Made by a program: the position numbers and the translations under genes. Below, one piece after another: positions 6,683 through 15,069 of a stretch of 22,751 nt of DNA (its first letter is position 1; every line of letters begins with the position of its first letter). Under the pieces are notes generated by a model, which did not search any database, was not told the DNA's origin, and saw only the letters and a list, made by a program, of their open reading frames with translations. The DNA comes from a virus. The stretch covers positions 1 through 22,751 of IMG/VR virus record IMGVR_UViG_3300023215_002059. The stretch is one strand, 5' to 3'.

Positions 6683-8241
6683 TATCCTAACCCCTTATTA
6701 TATTTAGCTTTTAGAGTATTAAAAAGAATCCTTTTATCCGAAGTATTAAGAACCCCTTCAAGCATTAATATCTCAAAAATATAGCCTTTAAATCCGTGAC
6801 CATATTTACCATCTGTTCCAGCAGGCTCACTTGTAAGTGCAACAGCAGGTAATCCTCCAAGGTAGAGAACTTTCTTATACCACAAAGTTTTGTTTTTCAT
6901 AGCGGGATAACTATGCGGGTATTTCATTAGGTCAAAGTAATGAGCAGGAATTTGGGGATTTGTTCTCGCTTCAGGGGATACACAAATTTCTTTGTTAGTG
7001 TAAACAGGTTTAAGCATTTGCTCTTCTCCTGATCCAAAACCAGGACACCCTTGAGGAGGGTCGTTCGCTGCTCTAGGTAACCAGTCCTTACTAATACCGT
7101 AAACATTTACAGTAGGGCCATCATACGCCTGTAGAAGCTCAGGCCAATTAGTAGGAAGATCCGAATGAGAAGGCCCTGTTATATCTTCGTTTACAAACTC
7201 TAATAAAATAGCTTGGAGTCCTGTCTTTGGAGTTGATTGCTGATCAGGCCAGTAATTGGGGAATCCCCAAATTGAATAACTTGGAACATTTAAAAAACCT
7301 CCATCAGAGCCGCCGCGTTTCGCTTCAATATATCCAATATTGTTTTCTTCCCTAGTAGGAATATAAGGTGAAGGCCACTGAATTCCTGATCCACGGCAAA
7401 CATGCCATCCTTGAGGTCCAAACTTCATCATAGTAGTAGGCCCTCCTCCATTCCCCCAAGTCTGCGGATTGGAAGGAAGATTATTTGGTGTCCCTGCAGC
7501 GTACCAGAATTCAATACCATCGTCTTCAGGACCATTCCAACCGTGTTCTCCCGAAGGAATATCAGGTTGTGCCCCTCCATTAGGACACCAAGGAGACCAT
7601 GGATTATTCGAGCAAAATGTCCAAAAATCCTTTCCGTATGGAGGCCAATTTAATTGAGGGTGTCTACCATAAAGAAGAGCACTATAAGGGCTCACACCTT
7701 GAGAATAGTTATAATGATAGCCATTTCTCATAGACGTATCAGCCGATACTACAAAAAGGAAGGAGGCTCCTGCTCTGCTTCCAGGCCCTGCATAAGATTT
7801 ATCTTGGTATAAAGTTCCACAAGTTGCAAATAAGGGGCCGTCTGACAGATCATACTTAGTAATGACTTCCGCACCTTCAATGCCAAGATATTCTTTTCCA
7901 GTAAAGGATAAAGCTTTGAAAGGTTGTCCTTCAATAATGATCTCAACAAGTCTAGGTGCAGCCTCGTCCCCATAGTAAGTCGAACCAGGGTGTACTACAG
8001 CATCACCTACCCCCCCTCCGTAAGCGTTACTCCATCTTACAACCCTATCATTAATTTGAGCAGGACCCCCTGTAACATCATAAAGATTATGTTCATGACC
8101 TGGGCCAGTTAATTCCCAATCACACCTAAAATGATACCAAGGTAACCCAAACCAAGATTTTTCTGTTAAATCAAGTGGGTACTGTTTGGGAACTCCGACA
8201 TAAGGATGGGGGGTATCACTCCAATTTTGTGGTGCGGCCAT
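6682..8241 (-). CDS. Tail adhesin with LamG/concanavalin A-like lectin fold
   Basis: This 519-aa virion protein is likely to bind a glycan or other host receptor. The N-terminal part has INDRVVRWSNAYGGG, then PRLVEIIIEGQPFKALSF and the strand FTGKEYLGI (residues 113-121). The C-terminus reads GYIFEILMLEGVL, then TSDKRILFNTLKAKYN. These are the first and last elements of phage and bacterial jelly-roll (LamG_3-like) domains, where the final strand is followed by a helix of the type DxxRxxxxxYLxxKY. The long middle, rich in Trp, Pro and Gly (WCPNGG, HGWNGPEDDG), looks like inserted loops. No transmembrane segment or signal is present. The start has AAGG about 10 bases upstream. It stands next to the spike-tip gene, which supports a tail-tip location. 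Confidence 0.65.
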   Translation of the reverse strand: MAAPQNWSDTPHPYVGVPKQYPLDLTEKSWFGLPWYHFRCDWELTGPGHEHNLYDVTGGPAQINDRVVRWSNAYGGGVGDAVVHPGSTYYGDEAAPRLVEIIIEGQPFKALSFTGKEYLGIEGAEVITKYDLSDGPLFATCGTLYQDKSYAGPGSRAGASFLFVVSADTSMRNGYHYNYSQGVSPYSALLYGRHPQLNWPPYGKDFWTFCSNNPWSPWCPNGGAQPDIPSGEHGWNGPEDDGIEFWYAAGTPNNLPSNPQTWGNGGGPTTMMKFGPQGWHVCRGSGIQWPSPYIPTREENNIGYIEAKRGGSDGGFLNVPSYSIWGFPNYWPDQQSTPKTGLQAILLEFVNEDITGPSHSDLPTNWPELLQAYDGPTVNVYGISKDWLPRAANDPPQGCPGFGSGEEQMLKPVYTNKEICVSPEARTNPQIPAHYFDLMKYPHSYPAMKNKTLWYKKVLYLGGLPAVALTSEPAGTDGKYGHGFKGYIFEILMLEGVLNTSDKRILFNTLKAKYNKGLG

Positions 8242-8257
8242 ATAAATGCACCTTACA

Positions 8258-9136
8258 TTAACAACAACTATTTAAGCGTGTTGATTCGTTGATCCAACCT
8301 TTTCTCCAATCATCTATGCACTCATCACCAGTTTGGCGAGGAGGTGGGCACAGCCAATTCCAGGAATCGAACCCGCCAGTCTGCGAACCACCAAAGATTG
8401 CCCACTGCCCCATGTGGAAATTGTACATCTCATGCAAAGCTGTTATAGGTCCAACACTTCCTTGGTCAACAAAAAGCGGGTTAGATTCAAGTAACTCAAA
8501 AATATCTAACCAGTCAGTAAATTTACTTCCTGCACATACTTTTGTTCCATCACCAATAGGCAAGCAGGCAGGAGCATTAAAAATGGTGGAATCTGCTATT
8601 TCTCCTAAAGGAACCCCCGCGAAGCTGCCGTTTGTATAAATTGACGGACTTCTTGGTGAATAATATTTATCCCCACAGTAGTTATTAGGATTAGGAGGAA
8701 TCCAATCCGCCCCCGAACAAGCAAGACCCCGGCAAGGACCGACATGATAAGTATGGGTTAATTTTATTGAACCTTTATAGTATTGAGCCTCCTGAAGACC
8801 CCCTCGTACACCTACCATAATAATACTGGAGTCTCCCTCTCCACTAGATGAAAAACTATCTTCTCCATTAAGATTTTCCTTTTGAGGATCTTCGTAACAA
8901 TCTTGTTCGGAGCAAAACTTCAGATAAAGGTTCCAACCCCCGGAGCAATAACCATTTATACAAATCATATGTGCCGAAAGAACTGATTGTAGTTGTTCAT
9001 GGGCAAAACATCCAGTAGTGAACAGGGCTCCTGACCCAGGTTGATCCGCGTCTCTTGTCCACCATTTCTGTGGAATTAATACCGAGAAAGGCATTGTGTT
9101 TGTATTTCTACCTAGTGTTCTAGTTAATCGAGCCAT
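8258..9136 (-). CDS. Cys/Trp-rich virion-type protein
   Basis: This 292-aa protein of unknown family begins MARLTRTLGRNTN, has many Cys in pairs (ICINGYCSGG, KFCSEQDCYED, NSCC at the end) and several Trp. No signal peptide or enzyme motif is visible. A clear AAGGA Shine-Dalgarno precedes the ATG. The 151 bases upstream (9137-9287) hold no convincing gene but contain a minus-strand ACTATAAAAGAG that could be a T4-late-type promoter core. Its position between adhesin and large paralogues implies a structural role. The Cys content fits the general disulfide-rich character of this operon. Confidence 0.6.
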   Translation of the reverse strand: MARLTRTLGRNTNTMPFSVLIPQKWWTRDADQPGSGALFTTGCFAHEQLQSVLSAHMICINGYCSGGWNLYLKFCSEQDCYEDPQKENLNGEDSFSSSGEGDSSIIMVGVRGGLQEAQYYKGSIKLTHTYHVGPCRGLACSGADWIPPNPNNYCGDKYYSPRSPSIYTNGSFAGVPLGEIADSTIFNAPACLPIGDGTKVCAGSKFTDWLDIFELLESNPLFVDQGSVGPITALHEMYNFHMGQWAIFGGSQTGGFDSWNWLCPPPRQTGDECIDDWRKGWINESTRLNSCC

Positions 9137-9287
9137 ATTTATTTTTCCTTAAGATAATAGAGAGAGGTATTCTCTAAGTATATTTAGTGCTGTTTCCTTA
9201 ATTATTTAGATAATAATTACTGTTTCTCTTTTATAGTAACTATTAATATCCTTCCGAGACACCTGGGACATTACCTCATGGTGGAGG

Positions 9288-10742
9288 CTAATACGGGCCT
9301 AGAAGAGCTTTATCAGTAGCGATAGATTGCCCTTTCCATTGTCTAGCAAAGTCTGCTAGGATTTGATCTATATTAGCATCAGTTAAACTCATGTCTCCAC
9401 AAAATATGTCTGTGTCTAATGCTATGGGTACGGGAAATCCTCCTATCCATCCCGATGTGGCATCTTGTAATGCCTTTTGAAGTTCAAGTTTTATTTGGTG
9501 TAGTCCTTGGGAAACATCATTTTGCCTATTCCCCTCAAAAATATCAGCACCAAAACCAGGATACCGTGCATAACCTGGACCTTCTGAAGCCACCAAAGGA
9601 TTTGTGGCTGCAGTACTTCCATACCCCTCAGTGAAGTGCGGCAGATCAATTGGACGCTCCGCGTCCGAGGGATAAGCCCGCCCACTGTACCAGTAAGGAT
9701 CATTAAAAACTAAATAACCATTCCGTCTAGTATCAGAATCCTGATCACTCAGCCAACGCCCCATCCCCATAGTTCCAGTAATATTTATAGGAACCAGAAG
9801 TTTCATTTGTTTATCCATACATATATTGCCTGCAGCGGTTGTTGTTGTACCGTCAGGGGCAGCACACTCAAAACATATCTTCGGTCCACAAGTTTTAAAA
9901 TATCCAAGCTTAAGATCAAAATTATGATTGAAGGTGCCTGTCATCCCTAAAAGACCCCTCCAATTGTCCCACAAATTTACTTTTTCCCAGGATACACCTC
10001 TTTTGATAAACGGACGCCCATACGAATGATAGACAACCATTCTTGTCTTATCCCACCACAAGCGTCCAGGGCCTTGGAAATTCAGCCTGAACCAGTCCTC
10101 CCATGGTATCTGCCCTATTGGAGGGATGACGGGCTCTGGATCGGGCCAGTGCTGAGTGGTTACACCTAGAGGCCTTCGAAGCATCTTGTAGACCTTTATC
10201 TTTTCAAAGGGGTAAGTATACCTAGTAAATGGTTTTCCGAAGACCTTACTAACAAAGAAAGGACCCAGCCTTGCAGAGGATCCTCCTATAAAGGGGACAA
10301 GCTCGGGCGGATCGGCTCCCATTGACACAGACGTATATTCTTGATCCATTACAGAGGTACAGCCTTGTCCTGCTGCTACCATGGCTTCCGCAGCCTCTTT
10401 CGGCATACATGTTCGCTTACTCTTTCCAGTTATATCAATCTCCCCGAAGATCCCAAAGCTAACCACGTCACCAGCCCCACTATGCCCCCAATTGACTGTT
10501 TGCTCAATTGATAACGAAATTATAAGCATAAGCTCTGAAGCGGTTTCAACACATAACCATGGTCCTGGGATTGTTGGAGGGCCTGAAACGGGTGGAGGGG
10601 TGGATGCTTCGGTAGGAGGACCTGAAACGGGTGGAGGGCCAGATGCATAGGTGCCTGGGCCTGAAGGCTCAAATGGGCGTTTAGCAACTGTTTGTTGGTG
10701 AGGACTTCCTGTAGTAGTAGTAGTTACGTCTCCAAAGCTCAT
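9288..10742 (-). CDS. Large virion-type protein A (tandem paralogue pair), tagged and proline-rich
   Basis: This 484-aa protein starts with the operon tag MSFGDVTTTTTG, followed by VAKRPFEPSG and a proline-rich linker built from a repeated 13-residue unit (PPPVSGPPTEA / PPPVSGPPTIPG). The core then aligns end to end with the next gene upstream: PGPWLCVETASELMLIISLS near the beginning, ENRQ/DRQNDVSQGLHQIKL and LTDANIDQILADFARQWK near the end. No known domain was recognised. Mixed beta strands with scattered Cys suggest an exterior virion protein. An upstream TATATAAATT runs directly into the ATG; no purine-rich Shine-Dalgarno is close, although GGGAG lies 10-14 bases upstream. The tag and linker appear to have been added to, or lost from, only one of the two paralogues. 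Confidence 0.7.
   Translation of the reverse strand: MSFGDVTTTTTGSPHQQTVAKRPFEPSGPGTYASGPPPVSGPPTEASTPPPVSGPPTIPGPWLCVETASELMLIISLSIEQTVNWGHSGAGDVVSFGIFGEIDITGKSKRTCMPKEAAEAMVAAGQGCTSVMDQEYTSVSMGADPPELVPFIGGSSARLGPFFVSKVFGKPFTRYTYPFEKIKVYKMLRRPLGVTTQHWPDPEPVIPPIGQIPWEDWFRLNFQGPGRLWWDKTRMVVYHSYGRPFIKRGVSWEKVNLWDNWRGLLGMTGTFNHNFDLKLGYFKTCGPKICFECAAPDGTTTTAAGNICMDKQMKLLVPINITGTMGMGRWLSDQDSDTRRNGYLVFNDPYWYSGRAYPSDAERPIDLPHFTEGYGSTAATNPLVASEGPGYARYPGFGADIFEGNRQNDVSQGLHQIKLELQKALQDATSGWIGGFPVPIALDTDIFCGDMSLTDANIDQILADFARQWKGQSIATDKALLGPY
10576..10639. repeat. Two 25-base direct repeats, 39-base period, in coding DNA
   Basis: The blocks 10576-10600 and 10615-10639 differ at only two or so positions and encode the repeated proline-rich linker of the tagged paralogue. 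A period of 39 bases keeps the frame (13 residues), so linker length could change by slippage without a frameshift. Confidence 0.8.
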
Positions 10743-10762
10743 AATTTATATACTCCCTATAG

Positions 10763-12025
10763 TCATGGGTAGAAACCCCTGATGACTGGGGCATTCCCCC
10801 CCCCTATTGGAGGGGGTTCTTGGTTGAAAATATCATTAGCGATAGATTGCTCTTTCCATTGTTTAGCAAAGTCCGCCAGGATTTGATTTATATTAGCATC
10901 AGTTAAATTCAGACCCCCACAAAATATGTCGGGGTTTTCACTGGGTAGACCACCTTCGAATGTGGTGACTGCATTTTGCAATAGCTCTTTAAGTCTAAGT
11001 TTTATTTGGTGTAGTCCTTGGGAAACATCATTTTGCCTGTCCCCCTCAAAAATATCTTGACCAAAACCAGGATACCGTGCATAAGCAGGACCTTCTGAAG
11101 TCAGCACAGGAGATGTGAATTCGGAAGGACCTCCAACAAACCTAACATAGCTATCGATCAAATTCCACCCTTCTGCCCACTTCTTGGTTTGGGGTACAGG
11201 ATAAGTCCTATCAATGTACCAGTAATAATCATTAAAAACTAAATAACCATTCCGTCTAGTTTCCGAATCCTGATCGCGCATCCAAGCGTCTAAAGGCATA
11301 GTTCCAGTAATCTCTATAGGAGCCCTAAGGGTAAGAATTCTATTTCTACAGTTAGGACTCCAGGAGTGTGCTATATCTGGTGGGGTTGGACAATCATAAC
11401 ATTTCTTTGGCCCACAATTTTTAATATACTCAATATCAAGATTAAACATATGATGGAAGTTACCTACCCCCGATGAAAAATCGGGCCAATCGTGCCACAA
11501 ATTTACTTTTTTCCAGGATACCTCACTTTCTAGAAACAGAGGAGAGGGACGAATAACTTTAAGCGGCTTGGGAGGATCAGCAGAACCAGGAAGAGCAATA
11601 GAACCAGGAATATCCATCGGGGCGTGGGTAGGCCTAGCTGTATACATACCTATAGTAGGTATTCCCAAACTCTTCCATCTATTAAAGGTCTTAGGGGCAG
11701 ACTTAGTAAATAAACGACCCGCCATTACAAATCCCCCTGCAGCCTCGTCAAAGAGCATGGGGGGATTTCCTCCCATTGATAGAGCCGTATATTTTTGATT
11801 CATTTGAGCGGCACAGCCCTCGTCTAGGTTGAGCTGCAGGGTTTCTGCTGAATAGTGCGGGATGCATCGTCTCCTACTTATTCCATCAATACTAATACCC
11901 CCCAATATCCTAAAGCTAACCGTAGTCATCTGAGTGATTGTTTGCTCAATTGATAACGAAATCGTAAGCATAAGCTCTGAAGAAAGTTCAATACATACAT
12001 AGGGGCCAGGGAGTACATTTACCAT
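10763..12025 (-). CDS. Large virion-type protein B (tandem paralogue pair), untagged
   Basis: This 420-aa paralogue of the 9288-10742 product lies 20 bases from it. Shared blocks include PGPYVCIELSSELMLTISLS at the N-terminus, QDSETRRNGYLVFNDYYW, ARYPGFGQDIFEG and LTDANINQILADFAKQWK. It lacks both the FG tag and the proline linker: translation starts directly at MVNVLPGP, and an in-frame TAA lies just upstream, so no longer N-terminus is possible. The two proteins differ most in the middle (Cys-containing loops), as expected for duplicated surface proteins diverging under selection. No known domain was recognised; they may form a hetero-oligomer or alternative fibre subunits. Confidence 0.7.
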   Translation of the reverse strand: MVNVLPGPYVCIELSSELMLTISLSIEQTITQMTTVSFRILGGISIDGISRRRCIPHYSAETLQLNLDEGCAAQMNQKYTALSMGGNPPMLFDEAAGGFVMAGRLFTKSAPKTFNRWKSLGIPTIGMYTARPTHAPMDIPGSIALPGSADPPKPLKVIRPSPLFLESEVSWKKVNLWHDWPDFSSGVGNFHHMFNLDIEYIKNCGPKKCYDCPTPPDIAHSWSPNCRNRILTLRAPIEITGTMPLDAWMRDQDSETRRNGYLVFNDYYWYIDRTYPVPQTKKWAEGWNLIDSYVRFVGGPSEFTSPVLTSEGPAYARYPGFGQDIFEGDRQNDVSQGLHQIKLRLKELLQNAVTTFEGGLPSENPDIFCGGLNLTDANINQILADFAKQWKEQSIANDIFNQEPPPIGGGNAPVIRGFYP

Positions 12026-12061
12026 AATTTATTCTTTCAACTGAAAGAGCTATTTCCCCCC

Positions 12062-12184
12062 TCACCCGCCTCCAGGTCTTCGTATTGGGCGAGAAGTAGT
12101 ATTTCTTATTTTAGGTAAGGCAGCCCGTACTATAGAAGCAGCAGAGCCAAATTTATTTTTTATATTCATATTTCCAAAACCCAT
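12062..12184 (-). CDS. Tiny tagged basic protein (40 aa)
   Basis: A short frame translated by hand begins MGFGNMNIKNKFGSAASI and ends RPIRRPGGG, then TGA. It carries the M-x-FG start of its neighbours followed by a basic, possibly helical stretch and a Gly tail. The ATG is 2 bases after the stop of the upstream gene, with AAGGA about 9 bases before it, inside that gene's end. Perfect packing into the operon, a Shine-Dalgarno and the shared tag make it a credible gene. It would be a nearly minimal version of the tag, useful for asking what the tag binds. Confidence 0.6.
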   Translation of the reverse strand: MGFGNMNIKNKFGSAASIVRAALPKIRNTTSRPIRRPGGG

Positions 12185-12186
12185 AA

Positions 12187-12444
12187 TTACTTATCCTTAT
12201 ATTTCTTTTTGAGCTTCCCCTTTACCCCAGGCTTATAATGAGGCTTGTCTCCTTTATTTTTCATTGACCACATTAAAGCAAAGATGTTCATCTTCTTAGG
12301 AATATCGCCCCGAGCTTGAGCCTTTTTCATTGCTTCGGCTGTTCCCCCTACTTTAACTCCTTTAGATTTGTCAGCTTTTGTATGTCCCCAATAAGGAGGA
12401 GCTTCCTCAATCAATAAGTCGTATAGTTTTTCATAAGGGTTCAT
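12187..12444 (-). CDS. Small Lys-rich phage protein
   Basis: This 85-aa protein starts MNPYEKLYDLLIEEA, like the start of the 5160-5423 product, followed by APPYWGHTKADKSKG and a Lys-rich tail (GKLKKKYKDK). The N-terminal amphipathic helix is the only part conserved between the two. Proteins of this size with an aromatic/acidic N-terminal helix and a basic body are common in marine T4-like phages, but their roles are unknown. The start codon follows TTAATATG with no clear Shine-Dalgarno. Nucleic-acid or capsid-interior binding is possible from the charge only. Confidence 0.65.
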   Translation of the reverse strand: MNPYEKLYDLLIEEAPPYWGHTKADKSKGVKVGGTAEAMKKAQARGDIPKKMNIFALMWSMKNKGDKPHYKPGVKGKLKKKYKDK

Positions 12445-12469
12445 ATTAATATATAGGAATCTAAATTAT

Positions 12470-13135
12470 TTATTCTAAAATATATCTAACTCTTAGATTA
12501 ACTGAGTTATGGTCTAAAAACTGCATTACCCATAGGTCCTCAGGACAATCAAATAAAAACCTAGTACGCCCCTCAACCCTTACAGTAAATCCTGGTTTTC
12601 TAGGCCCGTTTATCCAATCTAATGCAGCAGCCAAAGTAAGGGTATCACGACTGAAGTGCTTTTTAAATGATTTAGGGCTCGTAAATCCACTGCACCCAAG
12701 TCCATCTATAGTCCCATCAAAGGTACACCACATCGTATGAGAGCCTCCCCCTTCGGTAAAATAATTTACTCCTAAAAGTCTGTCTATAAAAGGACCTTCA
12801 TCTATGTAGAATTTAACTTGATGGTTTACTCTATCCCAAGTTGTAGGCCAGCCTGATAAATTAGGTCCTACATTTTCAAATTTTATTTGATGTGTGGTAT
12901 TGTGAATAATATAAAATTCAATACCTCTTATAGTACCATTAGGATAATAATAGTAAGGAAGCGTTATTTCTTCATACCACGCAGTAGTAAAGTGAGGAGA
13001 AGAATTTGGTACAGGCCAGTATTGGGTAGGTTCTATATGATATTCAAACCAAACATCATTTGCAGGTGGGGCAAGAGAATTTCCACCTGATGTAAGCAGA
13101 AAGGGTAGCAGTAAAAATGCTAAAAATCTTTTCAT
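12470..13135 (-). CDS. Secreted or envelope protein with signal peptide
   Basis: This 221-aa protein has a classical Sec signal peptide (MKRFLAFLLLPFLLTSGG, cleavage perhaps after residue 18-20), followed by a beta-rich domain with aromatic strands (WFEYHIEPTQYW, LPYYYYPNGTIRGIEFYII) and two or three Cys. Its ATG overlaps the stop of the lipoprotein gene upstream (ATGA), so the two are coupled and both are exported. No family was recognised. A partner of the lipoprotein in envelope disruption or superinfection exclusion is a reasonable inference from the pairing; a host-surface binding role is equally possible. Confidence 0.65.
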   Translation of the reverse strand: MKRFLAFLLLPFLLTSGGNSLAPPANDVWFEYHIEPTQYWPVPNSSPHFTTAWYEEITLPYYYYPNGTIRGIEFYIIHNTTHQIKFENVGPNLSGWPTTWDRVNHQVKFYIDEGPFIDRLLGVNYFTEGGGSHTMWCTFDGTIDGLGCSGFTSPKSFKKHFSRDTLTLAAALDWINGPRKPGFTVRVEGRTRFLFDCPEDLWVMQFLDHNSVNLRVRYILE

Positions 13136-13638
13136 TCTACCGAGGGAGGATCAGTAGAACTAGTCGAACTACCTCCTCCAAATACTCCTTTAAGTTTAGC
13201 CGCCCCTAATCCTATCAAAGTTAAAAGAGTTAGCATAGACCCATAAAATCCAGCCCCAAATCTATAAGATCTAGAACCAGTTTCAGGATCTACATCAACT
13301 GAAATGATGGAACCCTCTGGCTCTTTATAAGTATCATATGCATAGTTTTCTCTAATTTTTCTAACGGATACATCTTTATCACCAAAACTAGGAAGTCTCC
13401 AAACAAACCAAGCAGAGGTTATATTTCCATCTATATCTCCACCTTCTTCCCATCTCATATCAGATACAGGACTTCTTCCATGGTCATTAGGAATTATCAT
13501 ACCCTGTCCTCTGCCGTGATAACTTCCATTAAGGAAAGAATTTCCTATACCAAACTCATCTGGCATAATGATATCTGCAAAGTTATCCGCAGTTGCACAA
13601 GATGTTAATAATAGCGATACTAGTATAAACTTTCTCAA
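13132..13638 (-). CDS. Lipoprotein with C-terminal transmembrane segment (u-spanin-like layout)
   Basis: This 168-aa protein has a lipoprotein signal (MRKFILVSLLLTSC, lipobox LTSC with the modified Cys at 14), an extracytoplasmic region of about 115 residues and one hydrophobic segment near 129-148 (GAGFYGSMLTLLTLIGLGAA), then a short Ser/Gly-rich tail. Outer-membrane lipid anchor plus C-terminal membrane helix in one chain is the layout of unimolecular spanins, such as phage T1 gp11, which fuse inner and outer membranes at lysis. The start is TTG at 13638, after an in-frame TAA. It implies a Gram-negative-type envelope if correct. Its place inside the virion operon is unusual for a spanin, so a virion or exclusion lipoprotein remains possible. 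Confidence 0.6.
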   Translation of the reverse strand: MRKFILVSLLLTSCATADNFADIIMPDEFGIGNSFLNGSYHGRGQGMIIPNDHGRSPVSDMRWEEGGDIDGNITSAWFVWRLPSFGDKDVSVRKIRENYAYDTYKEPEGSIISVDVDPETGSRSYRFGAGFYGSMLTLLTLIGLGAAKLKGVFGGGSSTSSTDPPSVE

Positions 13639-13668
13639 AGTTTACCCCCATTATTATATAGTCTTACC

Positions 13669-14376
13669 TTATTTCAAAATAGGACATTTAATATTTTTAT
13701 CCCAATACTGTCCTAAAGCCCCCATTAGCCTATTCTCACACTTGAAGGAATCTGCTTCTCCACCATACCAAAAATCAAGACTAGAAGAAAAAGATCCGCC
13801 AGGTGACCTGCAACTGCCAGCATCTCCTCCGAATGGACCTAGTTTAATTTCATTAATAGTAGTAAACTTAGTTCCCTCACAATCATACGGATCTAAACAG
13901 ATGTCTAATTGATAGGCTGCACACCACGTAAATTTATACACCCGAGGAAATGTTTCTGGTGGATCCTCTATATTTAAAAACTGATCACCCAAAAATATAC
14001 CAGCATCATCTGCGTATTCATTGCAATTTATAGTACCTTCTGGTACACATCTACAAGTCTCAAGAACTTTTATATTCTGTAATACGAATGAACATGATAA
14101 ACCTGTACCTGTTATAGCGATATCAGTAGGCAAAAGAAAAGGATATACCGCAACTGTGCCCGTAGGAACCTGTACACAAGTTTCCTCGAAATACCCTTCC
14201 ATTTTTACCTTATAATAGCAGTATTTTCTATCTTCTCTATTATAAGGAGTTCCATTTCCTGAGGTTGTGCCTCCATTTCCAGATGCTGTGGTTGTAGGAC
14301 CATTGGGGCGTTTAGCAACTGTTTCTCCAAACGTTTGGTGACCTCCTGTAGTAGTAGTTACGTCTCCAAAAACCAT
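13669..14376 (-). CDS. Cys-rich tagged virion-type protein (family member 2)
   Basis: This 235-aa protein has the tag MVFGDVTTTTGG, then FGETVAKRPNGPTT, a Gly/Thr/Ser linker and a Cys-rich domain. It aligns with the 17141 product: CYYKVKMEGYFEETC against CYYRLKLTGKMQEEC, LSCSFVLQNIKV against LSCSFSLTNLTL, a later CENRL, and the ends KCPILK against QCPPISI. At least ten Cys lie in comparable positions. No signal peptide is present, so disulfides would form only after lysis, or the Cys bind metal. The gene starts immediately after the TAG of the upstream tagged gene. The first 70 bases are nearly identical to the first 70 of gene 9288-10742, pointing to recent exchange of the tag region. Confidence 0.7.
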   Translation of the reverse strand: MVFGDVTTTTGGHQTFGETVAKRPNGPTTTASGNGGTTSGNGTPYNREDRKYCYYKVKMEGYFEETCVQVPTGTVAVYPFLLPTDIAITGTGLSCSFVLQNIKVLETCRCVPEGTINCNEYADDAGIFLGDQFLNIEDPPETFPRVYKFTWCAAYQLDICLDPYDCEGTKFTTINEIKLGPFGGDAGSCRSPGGSFSSSLDFWYGGEADSFKCENRLMGALGQYWDKNIKCPILK

Positions 14377-15024
14377 CTAATTACAATCAATCGTTAAATC
14401 ACAATCTTCTACATCATCGGGCGTAAAGCTTAGGAACAGTTGTAGGAGGGCTCTACTACAATCGTTCGATGGATGGTCAAGCATGGACGAGGGCTCAGAT
14501 GAACAAAAATCACCATCCTGATTCCCACCTGTAGGCGGCTCCGTCCATCCCCCCGCGTCTATCATGGTTCGAGTACTAAAAGAGCAAGAAGCACTATCCG
14601 TACACTTATCCGATTCACGACTAGTTGATCCACCCCCATACCCACCAAATGAAGACTCATCCAAAACAGTACAAGGCTCATATAATTTTGTACACTTGAA
14701 AATAATTTCAAACTCTCGTTTTATTCCACCCTTGGATCCATCATCTCCAGGCTCATATGTTATTTCGGGCCATGGGAAGGAGCCACACCCCTCGGGAGGG
14801 TCGCTTCCTGGTTCACACACACATTCCGCAAAGAACTCACCATCTACATATAACCAAGCATCGGAATTTCTATTTTGCACTCCATTAGTGGAACCATATA
14901 GCTTCACTTGAAAGTATGTTCCTCTTACTCCCTCAATTTTCCAGCAAGTCGAGTCTTCTGGGGGTGGTGTAGATCTAGTCTCTCCAAACTGTCCACCTGT
15001 AGTTGTTGTTCCAAATACGCTCAT
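14377..15024 (-). CDS. Cys-rich tagged virion-type protein (family member 3)
   Basis: This 215-aa protein begins MSVFGTTTTGGQFGETR; an ATG seven codons further upstream exists but the start at 15024 restores the tag shared with the neighbours and directly follows the TATAATTAT start motif. The body is Cys-rich with Gly/Pro/Ser linkers: CWKIEGVRGTYFQVKLYG (first strand, as in the paralogues), FFAECVCEPG, then FKCTKLYEPC and an acidic, Cys-containing end (DDVEDCDLTIDCN). It is a divergent member of the same family. The protein is acidic overall and has no signal peptide. Probably a virion surface protein, by context. Confidence 0.65.
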   Translation of the reverse strand: MSVFGTTTTGGQFGETRSTPPPEDSTCWKIEGVRGTYFQVKLYGSTNGVQNRNSDAWLYVDGEFFAECVCEPGSDPPEGCGSFPWPEITYEPGDDGSKGGIKREFEIIFKCTKLYEPCTVLDESSFGGYGGGSTSRESDKCTDSASCSFSTRTMIDAGGWTEPPTGGNQDGDFCSSEPSSMLDHPSNDCSRALLQLFLSFTPDDVEDCDLTIDCN

Positions 15025-15058
15025 ATAATTATATAGGAGCCCCATTATTCAAAATAGG
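15022..15058 (-). repeat. Inter-cistronic junction repeat, copy 1
   Basis: On the minus strand this block ends CTATATAATTATATG, where the ATG is the start of gene 14377-15024. It matches 17633-17669 at about 31 of 37 positions. Read as codons, the upstream half spells PILNNGAPI-stop, resembling the C-terminal KCPILK of the Cys-rich family, so it may be the relic 3' end of a lost paralogue. It could also act as a late promoter, since TATAAT is intact. Confidence 0.6.
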
Positions 15059-15069
15059 AAATGTAATAA

